A DNA stretch of 64,000 nt from Pseudoxanthomonas sangjuensis (GTDB taxonomy: Bacteria > Pseudomonadota > Gammaproteobacteria > Xanthomonadales > Xanthomonadaceae): contig NZ_PDWR01000001.1 in NCBI RefSeq assembly GCF_010211755.1, positions 124,001-188,000 of the forward strand, read 5' to 3'. Of the stretch, positions 1 to 7,995 are shown in pieces. Position 1 is the stretch's first letter, and every line of letters starts with the position of its first letter. A program made the position numbers and the translations under genes. The notes under the pieces are model-generated. The model saw nothing but the letters and a program-made list of their open reading frames with translations, was not told the origin of the DNA and did not search any database.

Positions 1-474
1 CTGGTTGGGGCGGTTCCAGGCGCGGAAGTTCTCGTGGCCGTCGACGTTGAACACCGGCACGAACACCAGCACCACCTTGTCCAGCACGCCCGCGCCGGTC
101 TTGCCTTCCAGCAGTTCGCGCAGCAGCAGGAAGCCGGCGTCCTTGCCGTCGATCTCGCCGGCGTGGATGCCGCCCTGCGCCAGCAGTACCGGCAGGCCGC
201 GCTCGTGCGCGGTCTTGGCGTCGAGCGCGCCGCTGGTCGAGGCGACCAGCGCCTTCATCGGCCGGCCCTGCGGCGTGGTGCCGAAGTCGGTGCAGCGCAC
301 CGCCTGCGGGTACGCCTGCTGGAATGCGTCGCACAGCGCGATCACTTCGTCGTAGCGGCCGGTTTCGGTGAAGCCGCTGCGTTCGGCGTGGGTACTCAGG
401 TCCGCCGCGGAGGCGGGCAGGGCGAGGGCGGCACAGAGGGCGAGAGCGGGCAGGCGGCCGAAGGTCTGGCGCAT
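1..474 (-). CDS. M14-family zinc carboxypeptidase, N-terminal part (cut by window edge)
   Basis: Reads leftwards and leaves the window at base 1, so only the first 158 codons are present. A Sec signal peptide (about residues 1-23, ending ALPASA) is followed by the start of a peptidase_M14 domain. The HxxE zinc-ligand pair is visible at H104/E107 in GGIHAGEIDGKDAG, and the next conserved block is VPVFNVDGHENF. M14 enzymes remove C-terminal residues from peptides; the signal peptide places this one in the periplasm or outside. The ATG at 474 is chosen because it begins the signal peptide; the Shine-Dalgarno (SD) site is weak. It is divergent from the peptide transporter at 602. The catalytic Glu and third zinc ligand lie outside the window, so activity cannot be judged. 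Confidence 0.85.
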   Translation of the reverse strand, partial: MRQTFGRLPALALCAALALPASAADLSTHAERSGFTETGRYDEVIALCDAFQQAYPQAVRCTDFGTTPQGRPMKALVASTSGALDAKTAHERGLPVLLAQGGIHAGEIDGKDAGFLLLRELLEGKTGAGVLDKVVLVFVPVFNVDGHENFRAWNRPNQ

Positions 475-601
475 GGCGGGTCCGGAGGCGGAAAACCGGC
501 ATGATGCCCGCAATGCGGCGCGCGCGCAGCCATGACCGGCGGGGTTCGATTCGCGCTGGCCGATACGGTACCCTTCCCGAGATTTTCCGCAGGAACAGAG
601 G

Positions 602-2212
602 ATGAGCACGACTGCCGGGACCGCGCCGGCGCGCCTGCCGCGCCAGATTCCCTACATCATCGGCAACGAAGCCTGCGAGCGCTTCAGCTTCTACGGGATG
701 CGCAACATCCTGACCCCGTTCCTGGTTTCGATGCTGCTGCTGTACGCCCCGGAGGCCGAACGCGCCGGCATCGCCAAGGACGTGTTCCACAGCTTCGTCA
801 TCGGCGTGTACTTCTTCCCGCTGCTCGGCGGCTGGCTGTCCGACCGCTACTTCGGCAAGTACAACACGGTGCTGTGGTTCAGCCTGATCTACTGCGCCGG
901 CCACGCCTGCCTGGCCTTGTTCGACGACAACCGGCAGGGTTTCTATGCCGGCCTGTTCCTGATCGCGTTCGGTTCCGGCGGAATCAAGCCGCTGGTGGTG
1001 TCGTTCGTGGGCGACCAGTTCGACCAGCACAACAAACACCTGGCGAAGGTCGTGTTCGACGCGTTCTACTGGACCATCAATTTCGGCAGCTTCTTCGCCT
1101 CGCTGCTGATGCCGATCTTCCTGCGCGAATACGGCCCGGCGGTGGCGTTCGGCATTCCCGGCATCCTGATGTTCGTCGCCACCTTCGTGTTCTGGCTGGG
1201 GCGCAGGCGGTACGTGCGGGTCCCGCCGACCCGCGGCGCCGACCCGGATTCGTTCTTCAACGTGGCCCGCACCGCGTTGCTCGCGAGGGCCGAAGGGCAG
1301 GGAAGGCCGGGATTGCTGGTCGCCGGCTGCGGCGCGCTGCTGGCGCTGGCGATCCTGCTGTGCTGGGCGCTGGAGCCGGCGTGGTGGCCGGAGAAGTTCG
1401 AGTTCGTGATCAGCTTCTGCCTGGCGCTGGGTGCGCTGATCGCGTTCGGCGGCATCGGTACCTGGCTGCAGCTGGAACGCGCGCGCGGTCGCCACGCCGA
1501 CAGCGCGGTGGACAGCGTGCGCGCGGTGCTGCGCATCCTGATCGTGTTCGCGTTGGTGACGCCGTTCTGGTCGCTGTTCGACCAGAAGGCTTCCACGTGG
1601 ATCCTGCAGGGCAACCAGATGCGCGTGCCGCACGAGGCCTGGTGGTGGCCGAGCTGGCTGGTCAGGGAGCCGGCGCAGATGCAGGCGCTGAACCCGCTGC
1701 TGGTGATGCTGGTGATCCCGTTCAACAACCTGGTGCTGTACCCGGCGCTCCGGAGGATCGGCTTCGAGCCGACCGCGCTGAAGAAGATGGGCTGGGGCAT
1801 CGCGATTTCCGGCCTGGCCTGGGTCGTGGCCGGCCTGATCCAGTTGCGCATCGACGGCGGCGCGTCGACCTCGCTGGCGTGGCAGGCGCTGCCGTACGTG
1901 CTGCTGACCTTCGGCGAGGTGCTGGTGTCGGCGACCGCGCTTGAGTTCGCCTACAGCCAGGCGACGCTGGCGATGAAGGGCGTGATCATGGCGTTCTGGT
2001 ACCTGTCCGTGACCTTCGGCAACCTGTGGGTGCTGTTGACCAACGCCGGCGTCCGCAACGAGGCGGCGAAGGGCGTCATCGCCGCCAGCGGCCTGGGCGA
2101 GAACGCCTTCCTGATGTTCTTCTTCGCCGGCTTCGCCTTCGTCGCGGCGCTGGCCTTCGCCGGCTACGCGCGTCGCTACCCGATGCAGGACAACTACCGA
2201 GCCACCGCCTAG
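602..2212 (+). CDS. POT-family proton-dependent oligopeptide transporter
   Basis: A 536-residue inner-membrane protein of the POT/PTR2 branch of the major facilitator superfamily, which takes up di- and tripeptides with protons. Diagnostic features are the N-terminal ExxER-type motif (NEACERFSFYGMR, about residues 22-34), the loop GGWLSDRYFGKYNTV and the segment GSGGIKPLVVSFVGDQF. Hydrophobic helices run through to the C terminus. The ATG at 602 follows an ACAGAGG SD. A rhomboid protease starts 8 bases after its stop, so the two are probably cotranscribed. Family membership is secure; the exact peptide range cannot be read from sequence. Confidence 0.92.
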   Translation: MSTTAGTAPARLPRQIPYIIGNEACERFSFYGMRNILTPFLVSMLLLYAPEAERAGIAKDVFHSFVIGVYFFPLLGGWLSDRYFGKYNTVLWFSLIYCAGHACLALFDDNRQGFYAGLFLIAFGSGGIKPLVVSFVGDQFDQHNKHLAKVVFDAFYWTINFGSFFASLLMPIFLREYGPAVAFGIPGILMFVATFVFWLGRRRYVRVPPTRGADPDSFFNVARTALLARAEGQGRPGLLVAGCGALLALAILLCWALEPAWWPEKFEFVISFCLALGALIAFGGIGTWLQLERARGRHADSAVDSVRAVLRILIVFALVTPFWSLFDQKASTWILQGNQMRVPHEAWWWPSWLVREPAQMQALNPLLVMLVIPFNNLVLYPALRRIGFEPTALKKMGWGIAISGLAWVVAGLIQLRIDGGASTSLAWQALPYVLLTFGEVLVSATALEFAYSQATLAMKGVIMAFWYLSVTFGNLWVLLTNAGVRNEAAKGVIAASGLGENAFLMFFFAGFAFVAALAFAGYARRYPMQDNYRATA

Positions 2213-2220
2213 GAATCCCG

Positions 2221-2841
2221 ATGCAATCCCCGATCACCTTCGTCCTGATCGCCGTCACCGCCGTGGTCTCGTGGCTGGCCTTCAACAACCGCAAGCTGGC
2301 CGACCGGCTGATCCTGTGGCCGCCGGCGATCGACAGGCACCGGCAGTACGACCGCTTGCTGACCTACGGCTTCATCCACGCCGATTTCAGCCACCTGCTG
2401 TTCAACATGATCACGCTGTTCTTCTTTGGCCGCTACATCGAGGCGAGGATGCTGCAGTTCGGCGGCAACATGCTGGTCTATCCGCTGTTCTACCTGTCGG
2501 CGCTGGTGGTCTCGATCCTGCCGACCTACCTGAAGAACCAGAAGAACCCGAACTACCTGAGCCTCGGCGCATCCGGCGCGGTGTCGGCGGTGCTGTTCGC
2601 CTTCATCCTGCTGGAACCGTGGGCGCTGATCTTCGTGTTCTTCGTGCCGATGCCGGCGATCCTGTACGCGGTCGCCTACGTGGCCTACAGCATCTGGATG
2701 GACCGCAGGGGCGGCGACCGCATCAACCACAGCGCGCACCTGGCCGGCGCGGCCTACGGGGTGATGTTCATGCTGATCATGAAGCCGGAAGTGCTGGGCC
2801 ACTTCCTGCATGCGCTGACGAATCCCTCGTTCGCGCGCTGA
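2221..2841 (+). CDS. Rhomboid-family intramembrane serine protease
   Basis: A 206-residue multi-spanning membrane protein. The rhomboid dyad is present: Ser118 in LGASGAVSA and His173 in the HxxGxxxG helix (HLAGAAYG). The HADFSHLLFNM segment is the usual rhomboid helix-2 block. Rhomboids cleave transmembrane segments of other membrane proteins. It follows the POT transporter by 8 bases with a short AGGA SD, so it is probably in the same transcript. The substrate is unknown. Confidence 0.9.
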   Translation: MQSPITFVLIAVTAVVSWLAFNNRKLADRLILWPPAIDRHRQYDRLLTYGFIHADFSHLLFNMITLFFFGRYIEARMLQFGGNMLVYPLFYLSALVVSILPTYLKNQKNPNYLSLGASGAVSAVLFAFILLEPWALIFVFFVPMPAILYAVAYVAYSIWMDRRGGDRINHSAHLAGAAYGVMFMLIMKPEVLGHFLHALTNPSFAR

Positions 2842-2922
2842 CGATCCGGAAAGGGCTCGCCATGCCGGGAGCCCGCGGGCGGCAGCTTGCCTGCGCGCCC
2901 GTGCGTCGTCCGGCCTGCCCGT

Positions 2923-3126
2923 TCAGATCGCCTGAAAGGCGTTGGCGCGGGATTTCTCCACGGCGGGCGCGTTGTACGAACTCATCAGGCGCTCGTAGAC
3001 GGCCTTGTTCAGGCGCTCGAACTCCCAGTCGTTGGTATGGCCGGCGATGGTCAACTGGTACAGGCCTTCCAGCAAGGTGAAGTCGCTGGCGGCGGCGCTG
3101 TTCTGGATGGTCTCGTGCAGGCTCAT
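2923..3126 (-). CDS. Small hypothetical protein (67 aa)
   Basis: A soluble 67-residue protein beginning MSLHETIQNS; I do not recognise the family. The ATG at 3126 is preferred over an upstream in-frame ATG because AGGGGA lies 8 bases before it. It has no signal peptide, membrane segment or cysteine, and is mainly helix-forming. It is convergent with the rhomboid gene. The SD and sensible protein composition argue that it is real, but no function can be assigned. Confidence 0.6.
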   Translation of the reverse strand: MSLHETIQNSAAASDFTLLEGLYQLTIAGHTNDWEFERLNKAVYERLMSSYNAPAVEKSRANAFQAI

Positions 3127-3328
3127 GGCATTCCCCTGGTCGATGGACAAAATCTTCATGACCGGGACACGCAGGATCCATGCCAATCCCTTTTGCAGGG
3201 CGGAAGGCCCTTTCGGGACGGGCTTTCCGGGAAGGCCGATGGCAGAAAGTGACGTTCAGCGTCCGCATCTGCCAAGCCGGCCGGGGTTGGCGCAAAATGC
3301 CCGGGTCGAAACCCGAAGGAGCAGTCCG

Positions 3329-3616
3329 ATGACGCAGCAGGACGACTACGCGATCCGGCACCGGCCGGAGCAGGGCCGCTTCACCACCGAAGTCGACGGC
3401 CACGAGGCCGAGCTGGTCTACCGGATGCGCAACGGGCGCATGGTCATCGAGCATACCGGGGTGCCGGAAGCCATCGGCGGCCGCGGCATCGCCGCCGCGC
3501 TGGTCAAGGCCGCGCTGGAGCATGCCCGCGCCGACGGCCTCAAGGTGGCGGCGCCCTGTTCCTACGCGGCGCTGTACATCCGCCGCCACCCGGAATACGA
3601 GAGCCTGCTGATGTAG
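3329..3616 (+). CDS. Small GNAT-like N-acetyltransferase (YidJ/Gtn-type)
   Basis: A 95-residue protein matching the short GCN5-like acetyltransferase family (PF14542 type). It has the beta-strand block VIEHTGVPEAIGGRGIAAAL, containing an acetyl-CoA loop equivalent to Q/RxxGxG/A, and the closing segment CSYAALYIRRHPEY. ATG 3329 is chosen for its GAAGGAG SD; the frame is open further upstream without a better start. Bacterial members acetylate unidentified small molecules or proteins; the substrate here is unknown. Confidence 0.85.
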   Translation: MTQQDDYAIRHRPEQGRFTTEVDGHEAELVYRMRNGRMVIEHTGVPEAIGGRGIAAALVKAALEHARADGLKVAAPCSYAALYIRRHPEYESLLM

Positions 3617-3681
3617 GCGGGCACCGGTACCCGAATCGCCGCGACACGGTCGTCGCGGGAACACCAACAAGGAGTCTGCAG

Positions 3682-4494
3682 ATGGTGAAGGCAAGGGCAT
3701 TCCAACCGGTTTTGTTGTGCGCGGCGCTCGCAGCCGCGCTGGCTGCGTGCAAACCCGATGCCGGCGCACCGGGCGCGGAGGCGGGGCCGGCGGCTGCACC
3801 GACAGCGGATACGGCGCTGAAGGACGAGATCGAGAGCAACGGGCGCTACCTCATCGGGATCAGCTATCCGCCCGGCATCGAGCGCTACCCGGGCCTGGCC
3901 AAGGTCGTCGGCGACTACGCGCACGAACAACGCGCCGGCCTGATGCAGGCGGTCGAAGCGCTGGGCAACGACAGGCCCAGCGCACCCTACGAGTTGTCGC
4001 TGGCCTTCGAACAAATTCTGGACACGCCGCAGCTGGTCGCGATCAAGGCCGAGGGCAGCCGCTACACCGGCGGTGCGCACGCCGAGCCGCTGGTGGCGCG
4101 CTTCGTCTGGCTGCGGCAGCAGGAGCGGTTGCTGAGCGCCGACGAACTGATCCCGTCGGCGGAAGGCTGGCTGGCGGTCAGCGGCTACGTGCGCGAGCAG
4201 TTGCACACCCAGGTCTCGGTACGCGCCGACGCCGACGAGATGGCGCCGGAGGCACGCGCCGAATTCGTGCGCAACGCCGACAAGATGATCGACGCCGGCA
4301 CCGAGCCGGACGCGGACAGCTTCCGCCAGTTCCAGCCGGTGCTCGACGCCGGCGGCAAGATCGTCGCGTTGCGCTTCGTGTTCCCGCCGTACCAGGTCGG
4401 CCCGTATTCCGACGGCACCCAGTCGGTGGACGTGCCGGCCGCGGTGCTGCGCCCGTACCTGGCGCCGGAACATGCGGGGCTGTTCGGTGGATGA
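3682..4494 (+). CDS. Lipoprotein with DUF3298/DUF4163-type domain
   Basis: A 270-residue predicted lipoprotein. A hydrophobic signal sequence ends in a good lipobox, LAAC, at about residue 22, followed by an Ala/Pro/Gly linker. The body (about 50-265) looks like the DUF4163 plus DUF3298 arrangement of PdaC/RsiV-like envelope proteins: an alternating beta core, SRYTGGAHAEP in the middle and FVFPPYQVGPYSDG near the end. SD AAGGAG precedes ATG 3682. The stop overlaps the start of cfa. Its envelope role is unknown; a lysozyme-binding or sensing role is known only for RsiV relatives. Confidence 0.8.
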   Translation: MVKARAFQPVLLCAALAAALAACKPDAGAPGAEAGPAAAPTADTALKDEIESNGRYLIGISYPPGIERYPGLAKVVGDYAHEQRAGLMQAVEALGNDRPSAPYELSLAFEQILDTPQLVAIKAEGSRYTGGAHAEPLVARFVWLRQQERLLSADELIPSAEGWLAVSGYVREQLHTQVSVRADADEMAPEARAEFVRNADKMIDAGTEPDADSFRQFQPVLDAGGKIVALRFVFPPYQVGPYSDGTQSVDVPAAVLRPYLAPEHAGLFGG

Positions 4495-5641
4495 GCGGCT
4501 GCAGCCGGCGACGCGCTCCCGTTATCGCCAGCGGGTCGAGGCGTTGCTGGCCGAAGCCGACGTGCGGATCGGCAGCGAGCGTCCGTGGGACCTGCAGGTG
4601 CACGATCCGAACCTGTACGCGCGCGTGCTGGCGCAGGGCTCGCTCGGGCTGGGCGAAAGCTACATGGACGGCTGGTGGGATGCCGGTTCGCTCGACGGCT
4701 TCCTGTACCGGCTGCTGCAGGCCCGGCTCGACGAACGCGTGCGCGGCGCGGGCGAGATCCGCGACGCGATCTTCGCGCGCCTGTTCAACCCGCAGACGCG
4801 CAGCCGCAGCCGCGAGGTCGGCGAACGCCACTACGACCTCGGCAACGACCTGTACGCGGCGATGCTGGGCCGGCGCCTGGTGTACAGCTGCGGCTACTGG
4901 CGCAACGCCGACAACCTCGACGACGCGCAGGAAGACAAGCTCGACCTGGTGTGCCGCAAGCTGCGGCTGAAGCCGGGCATGAAGGTGCTGGACATCGGCT
5001 GCGGCTGGGGCGAGGCGCTGAAGTACGCGGCCGAGAGCTACGGCGTCAGCGGCGTCGGCGTGACCATCTCCAAGGAACAGGCCGAGTTCGCGCGCCGGCT
5101 GTGCAAGGGGCTGCCGGTCGAGATCCGCCTGCAGGACTACCGCGACCTCGACGAGCCGTTCGACGCGGCGTTCTCGATCGGCATGTTCGAGCACGTCGGG
5201 GTCAAGAACTACCGGGCCTATTTCGAAATGGTGCGGCGCTGCCTGGCGGACGACGGGCTGTTCCTGTTGCACACCATCGCCAGCAACGTGTCGGCCCACC
5301 GCACCGACGCGTGGATCGGCAAGTACATCTTTCCGAACTCGATGCTGCCTTCGGCCGTGCAGATCGCGCAGGGTTGCGAAGGCCTGTTCGTGGTCGAGGA
5401 CTGGCACAACTTCGGCACCGACTACGACCGCACGCTGCAGGCGTGGCGCGAGAACGTCGAAGCGGCGTGGAACGCTCCCGACAAAAGCGCGCTCGCCGCA
5501 CGCTACGACGAACGCTTCCGCCGCATGTGGCGCTTCTACCTGGCCGGCTCGATGGCGACCTTCCGCAGCCGCCGCTCGCAGCTGTGGCAGATCGTGCTGT
5601 CGCCGCGCGGGGTGCCGGGCGGGTACGTCGCGCCGCGGTGA
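4472..5641 (+). CDS. cfa: Cyclopropane-fatty-acyl-phospholipid synthase
   Basis: Converts cis double bonds of membrane phospholipid acyl chains to cyclopropane rings using S-adenosylmethionine. The SAM motif LDIGCGWGEAL lies at about residues 173-183. The preceding ERHYDLGNDLYAAML block and the MFEHVGVKNY segment are typical of Cfa. About 384-389 residues compares with 382 in E. coli. The start is ambiguous: ATG 4472 lies inside the end of the upstream lipoprotein gene, and GTG 4487 also overlaps that gene's stop and has GCGGGG upstream. Either way the two genes are translationally coupled. Confidence 0.93.
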   Translation: MRGCSVDERLQPATRSRYRQRVEALLAEADVRIGSERPWDLQVHDPNLYARVLAQGSLGLGESYMDGWWDAGSLDGFLYRLLQARLDERVRGAGEIRDAIFARLFNPQTRSRSREVGERHYDLGNDLYAAMLGRRLVYSCGYWRNADNLDDAQEDKLDLVCRKLRLKPGMKVLDIGCGWGEALKYAAESYGVSGVGVTISKEQAEFARRLCKGLPVEIRLQDYRDLDEPFDAAFSIGMFEHVGVKNYRAYFEMVRRCLADDGLFLLHTIASNVSAHRTDAWIGKYIFPNSMLPSAVQIAQGCEGLFVVEDWHNFGTDYDRTLQAWRENVEAAWNAPDKSALAARYDERFRRMWRFYLAGSMATFRSRRSQLWQIVLSPRGVPGGYVAPR

Positions 5642-5756
5642 ATCGGTGAGCGGCGGTAGCCTGCTTTTTGTGACCACGATCGGGGGTGTTGCGCGCGCAT
5701 CAGACTTGGGATACGAATAGGCCGTGCCAGCAGCGCACGAAGAGGGGAAGGGTCTG

Positions 5757-6803
5757 ATGGCAGGGACGATGTCACGGATTGCAGCCAGCGGATTAGGCGT
5801 TCTCCTGCTGTTCGGGGCAGGCGGCGGCATCGCTTCGCCCCCGGTCGACTTCAAGGCTGCGCAGGCCCGTGATGCGAATATCGCGACCCTGCGGCGACTG
5901 CTCGACCAGCCCGAAGGACAGATCGACCTGGCGCGGGCCAAGGTCGCGATTGACCACATGGTCGATCCCACGGTGGACATGGATGGCACGTTGCGCCAGG
6001 TCGACCAGTGGGTCGCCAAAATCCGTTCCCGCTTCCCGCCTGGCGCTACCAACAAGGCGAAAGCGGACGTCCTCGTCTCGACGCTCTACGAGCCCGGCCC
6101 GTGGAACGACCGTCGCCCCTTTGGCTACGACTACGCCGATCCCTACGGGCGGGACATCAGGAAGTCACTGTTGTCCACCTATCTGGCGACCCGCAAAGGG
6201 CAATGTGTCGTCATGCCGACGTTCGTTGCCCTACTGGGCCAGAAACTCGGCTTGCCCATGACGCTGACGACGGTCCCCTACCATCTGGTCGTCAAATACG
6301 GCGACGAAGAGCAAGGCGCCTGGACCAACCTGGATGCCACCAGCGGCCTGTTCCATGATGACAGCGGCTATGAGCAGGCGTTGAACATATCGCCGGTGGC
6401 GCTCAAGAACGAAATCTTCTTGCGCCCCTATTCGCAAAGGGAGTCGGTCGCGCTGTTCGCCATTGCGGTGCTGGCGCCGCACTACCTCAAGAAGGGCCAA
6501 CCGGAGGAAGCCCTACAGGTGCTCGACCTGATCCTGGCCGTCAACCCCAAGGACACGGTGGCCATGACGCTCAAGGCCAATGCCTACGGCCTGCTGGTGG
6601 ATCAGCGCTTCCGGAGCAAATATCCCAAGGCCGATCATATCCCGGTAGCCGAGCAGGCGGAGTTCGAGACCTACAACAGTCAGATCGTCGCATGGCGCAC
6701 CAAGGCCGAGGAACTGGGCTGGCGCGAGTGGACGAAGGCCGATTGGGACAAGTACCTGAAGCACTTCAACAACGAAAAAGCGAAAGACCAAGGAGGCACG
6801 TGA
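5757..6803 (+). CDS. Exported transglutaminase-like (SirB1-type) protein with TPR-like tail
   Basis: A 348-residue protein with a signal peptide (about residues 1-27, ending GGGIAS). Its cysteine-peptidase-fold core keeps a complete papain-like triad: Cys150 (KGQCVVMP), His176 (PYHLVVKYG) and Asp193 (NLDATSG). This is the layout of the SirB1/transglutaminase-like family. The C-terminal third carries a tetratricopeptide-like helical pair (HYLKKGQPEEALQVLDLILAV). ATG 5757 is chosen for the strong SD GGGGAAGGG 5 bases upstream. Its TGA overlaps the ATG of the next gene (TGATG), so it is coupled to the Rhs-tip protein. The reaction is unknown. It could process, crosslink or anchor the neighbouring toxin-like protein, but that is inference. 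Confidence 0.8.
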   Translation: MAGTMSRIAASGLGVLLLFGAGGGIASPPVDFKAAQARDANIATLRRLLDQPEGQIDLARAKVAIDHMVDPTVDMDGTLRQVDQWVAKIRSRFPPGATNKAKADVLVSTLYEPGPWNDRRPFGYDYADPYGRDIRKSLLSTYLATRKGQCVVMPTFVALLGQKLGLPMTLTTVPYHLVVKYGDEEQGAWTNLDATSGLFHDDSGYEQALNISPVALKNEIFLRPYSQRESVALFAIAVLAPHYLKKGQPEEALQVLDLILAVNPKDTVAMTLKANAYGLLVDQRFRSKYPKADHIPVAEQAEFETYNSQIVAWRTKAEELGWREWTKADWDKYLKHFNNEKAKDQGGT

Positions 6804-7468
6804 TGGACAAGCTGAAGGTTCCCGCCAGCGCCCTGCTCGCGTTGTCGTTTCTGTTGTCTGGCTATGCGGCGGCGTCCAACGATCCGGTGAAGGCTAATCC
6901 GAACACCGGGGCCAGTTTCAATCGGTATAGCTACGCCAACAACAACCCCTATAAGTTCACCGACCCCGATGGGCGAGAAGTGAAATTAGCTGTTGGGGGT
7001 ACAGTCAATGAGGCCCAACTACTTAGTTTTCTGGTCAAGATGGCCTTCTCGCCTACGGGGCGAGCCGAATACCAACAGCTAGAGCTATCCAAGGCTACCT
7101 ACACCTTCCAGCTTGACTCCAGAGCGTCAAATTGGTTCGACCAGTCGAGCAACACAATTTACGTCAACCCTGTTTCCAATACCGTCATCCAGTCGAGTGG
7201 GGAAACGCTCGCCCCAGAACTTATCAGCATACACGAGGTTTCACATGCGGCCCAGTATGATCGCGTAGGGGCGGATGCCTTTAATCATGCATTACAGCCT
7301 ACTTTCACGACAACTACGGACTCGAATGGAAATACTACCGTCACGCGTGGAACGAGCCCGGAAGAATCCCGGGCGACACAGGTTGAACAAACTGCGGCGC
7401 AAGAAATAGGCCTGCCGGCTCGGCAGGATTATCAAGATACTTGTCGCCGAGGAGATAACGGATGCTAA
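6803..7468 (+). CDS. Exported orphan Rhs-tip protein with HEVSH metallopeptidase-like toxin domain
   Basis: A 221-residue protein in three parts. Residues 1-25 are a Sec signal peptide (ending GYAAAS). Residues about 33-57 are the closing motif of an Rhs/YD-repeat core (FNRYSYANNNPYKFTDPDGRE), without any of the preceding repeats. The remainder is a putative zinc metallopeptidase with HEVSH at 144-148 and EE at 187-188 as a possible third ligand, in a layout resembling M91-type effector peptidases (ending GLPARQDY). Rhs tips of this kind are usually polymorphic toxins. The SD AGGAGG is perfect, and the start overlaps the upstream stop. GC is visibly lower than in the flanking genes. Toxicity and substrate are inferred. 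Confidence 0.75.
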   Translation: MDKLKVPASALLALSFLLSGYAAASNDPVKANPNTGASFNRYSYANNNPYKFTDPDGREVKLAVGGTVNEAQLLSFLVKMAFSPTGRAEYQQLELSKATYTFQLDSRASNWFDQSSNTIYVNPVSNTVIQSSGETLAPELISIHEVSHAAQYDRVGADAFNHALQPTFTTTTDSNGNTTVTRGTSPEESRATQVEQTAAQEIGLPARQDYQDTCRRGDNGC

Positions 7469-7911
7469 AGCGCTTGCTTTTGGGCGCGGTGCTGGCCGTG
7501 CTTCCCGCGGCATGCTCGGCAATGTCGGGAGAAGTGCATGATCGAGATGTTGTCAATCTGATCAACGAACTACGCAGCGCCAAGCATTTCTGGCTTTATT
7601 TCATTACCAGAACCGAAGACTATTCTCTAACAAGTGATCAAATAAAGGCGCAATCGTCGATCAGGATTTACAGGGAGTGCGGCGCGAACTGTGCCAATAC
7701 CCTTGATGTGGTTGTACAGCATTTGCGAGAGGCGAAGCCCATAGTCTGCATTTCTGGGCCGGGAATGGAGAATGTCCTGCTGGAACTCTCCTCGGGCGAG
7801 CAAGTTGTTTACAGCCATGTCGGGCGGCAAGTAAAACTCAATGACCATTGCTATCTAAGTGATAGCAGCATCAACAAGGTTCTTGATCGGACCGACTATA
7901 TCTTCAAGTAG
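7462..7911 (+). CDS. Probable exported immunity protein for the Rhs-tip toxin
   Basis: A 149-residue protein of unknown family with an N-terminal signal sequence (MLKRLLLGAVLAVLPAAC). The cysteine at residue 18 could be a lipobox Cys, but Pro at -3 is unusual, so cleavage by signal peptidase I is also possible. Four further cysteines (in ECGANCAN, IVCISG and HCYLS) fit a disulfide-bonded periplasmic protein. It overlaps the toxin-like gene by 7 bases and has its own GAGGAGAT SD inside that gene. The tight coupling, small size and shared export make it the natural immunity candidate. It has the same low-GC codon use as the toxin gene. Function is inferred from context only. Confidence 0.6.
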   Translation: MLKRLLLGAVLAVLPAACSAMSGEVHDRDVVNLINELRSAKHFWLYFITRTEDYSLTSDQIKAQSSIRIYRECGANCANTLDVVVQHLREAKPIVCISGPGMENVLLELSSGEQVVYSHVGRQVKLNDHCYLSDSSINKVLDRTDYIFK

Positions 7912-7947
7912 TCGAGAGGGCTAAACGTGCGCCGCGGTGTTTGGAAA

Positions 7948-7973
7948 ACAGCGCCGTCCGGATGCGGCGCTGT
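7948..7973 (-). terminator. Hairpin terminator after dcp
   Basis: ACAGCGCCG pairs with CGGCGCTGT around an 8-base loop. Read on the minus strand, the stem is followed by TTTTCC, 23 bases after the dcp stop. On the plus strand there is no T-run, so it mainly serves dcp but may also slow readthrough from the immunity gene. Confidence 0.7.
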
Positions 7974-7995
7974 CATGTCACGGTGAAGGCGCGGC

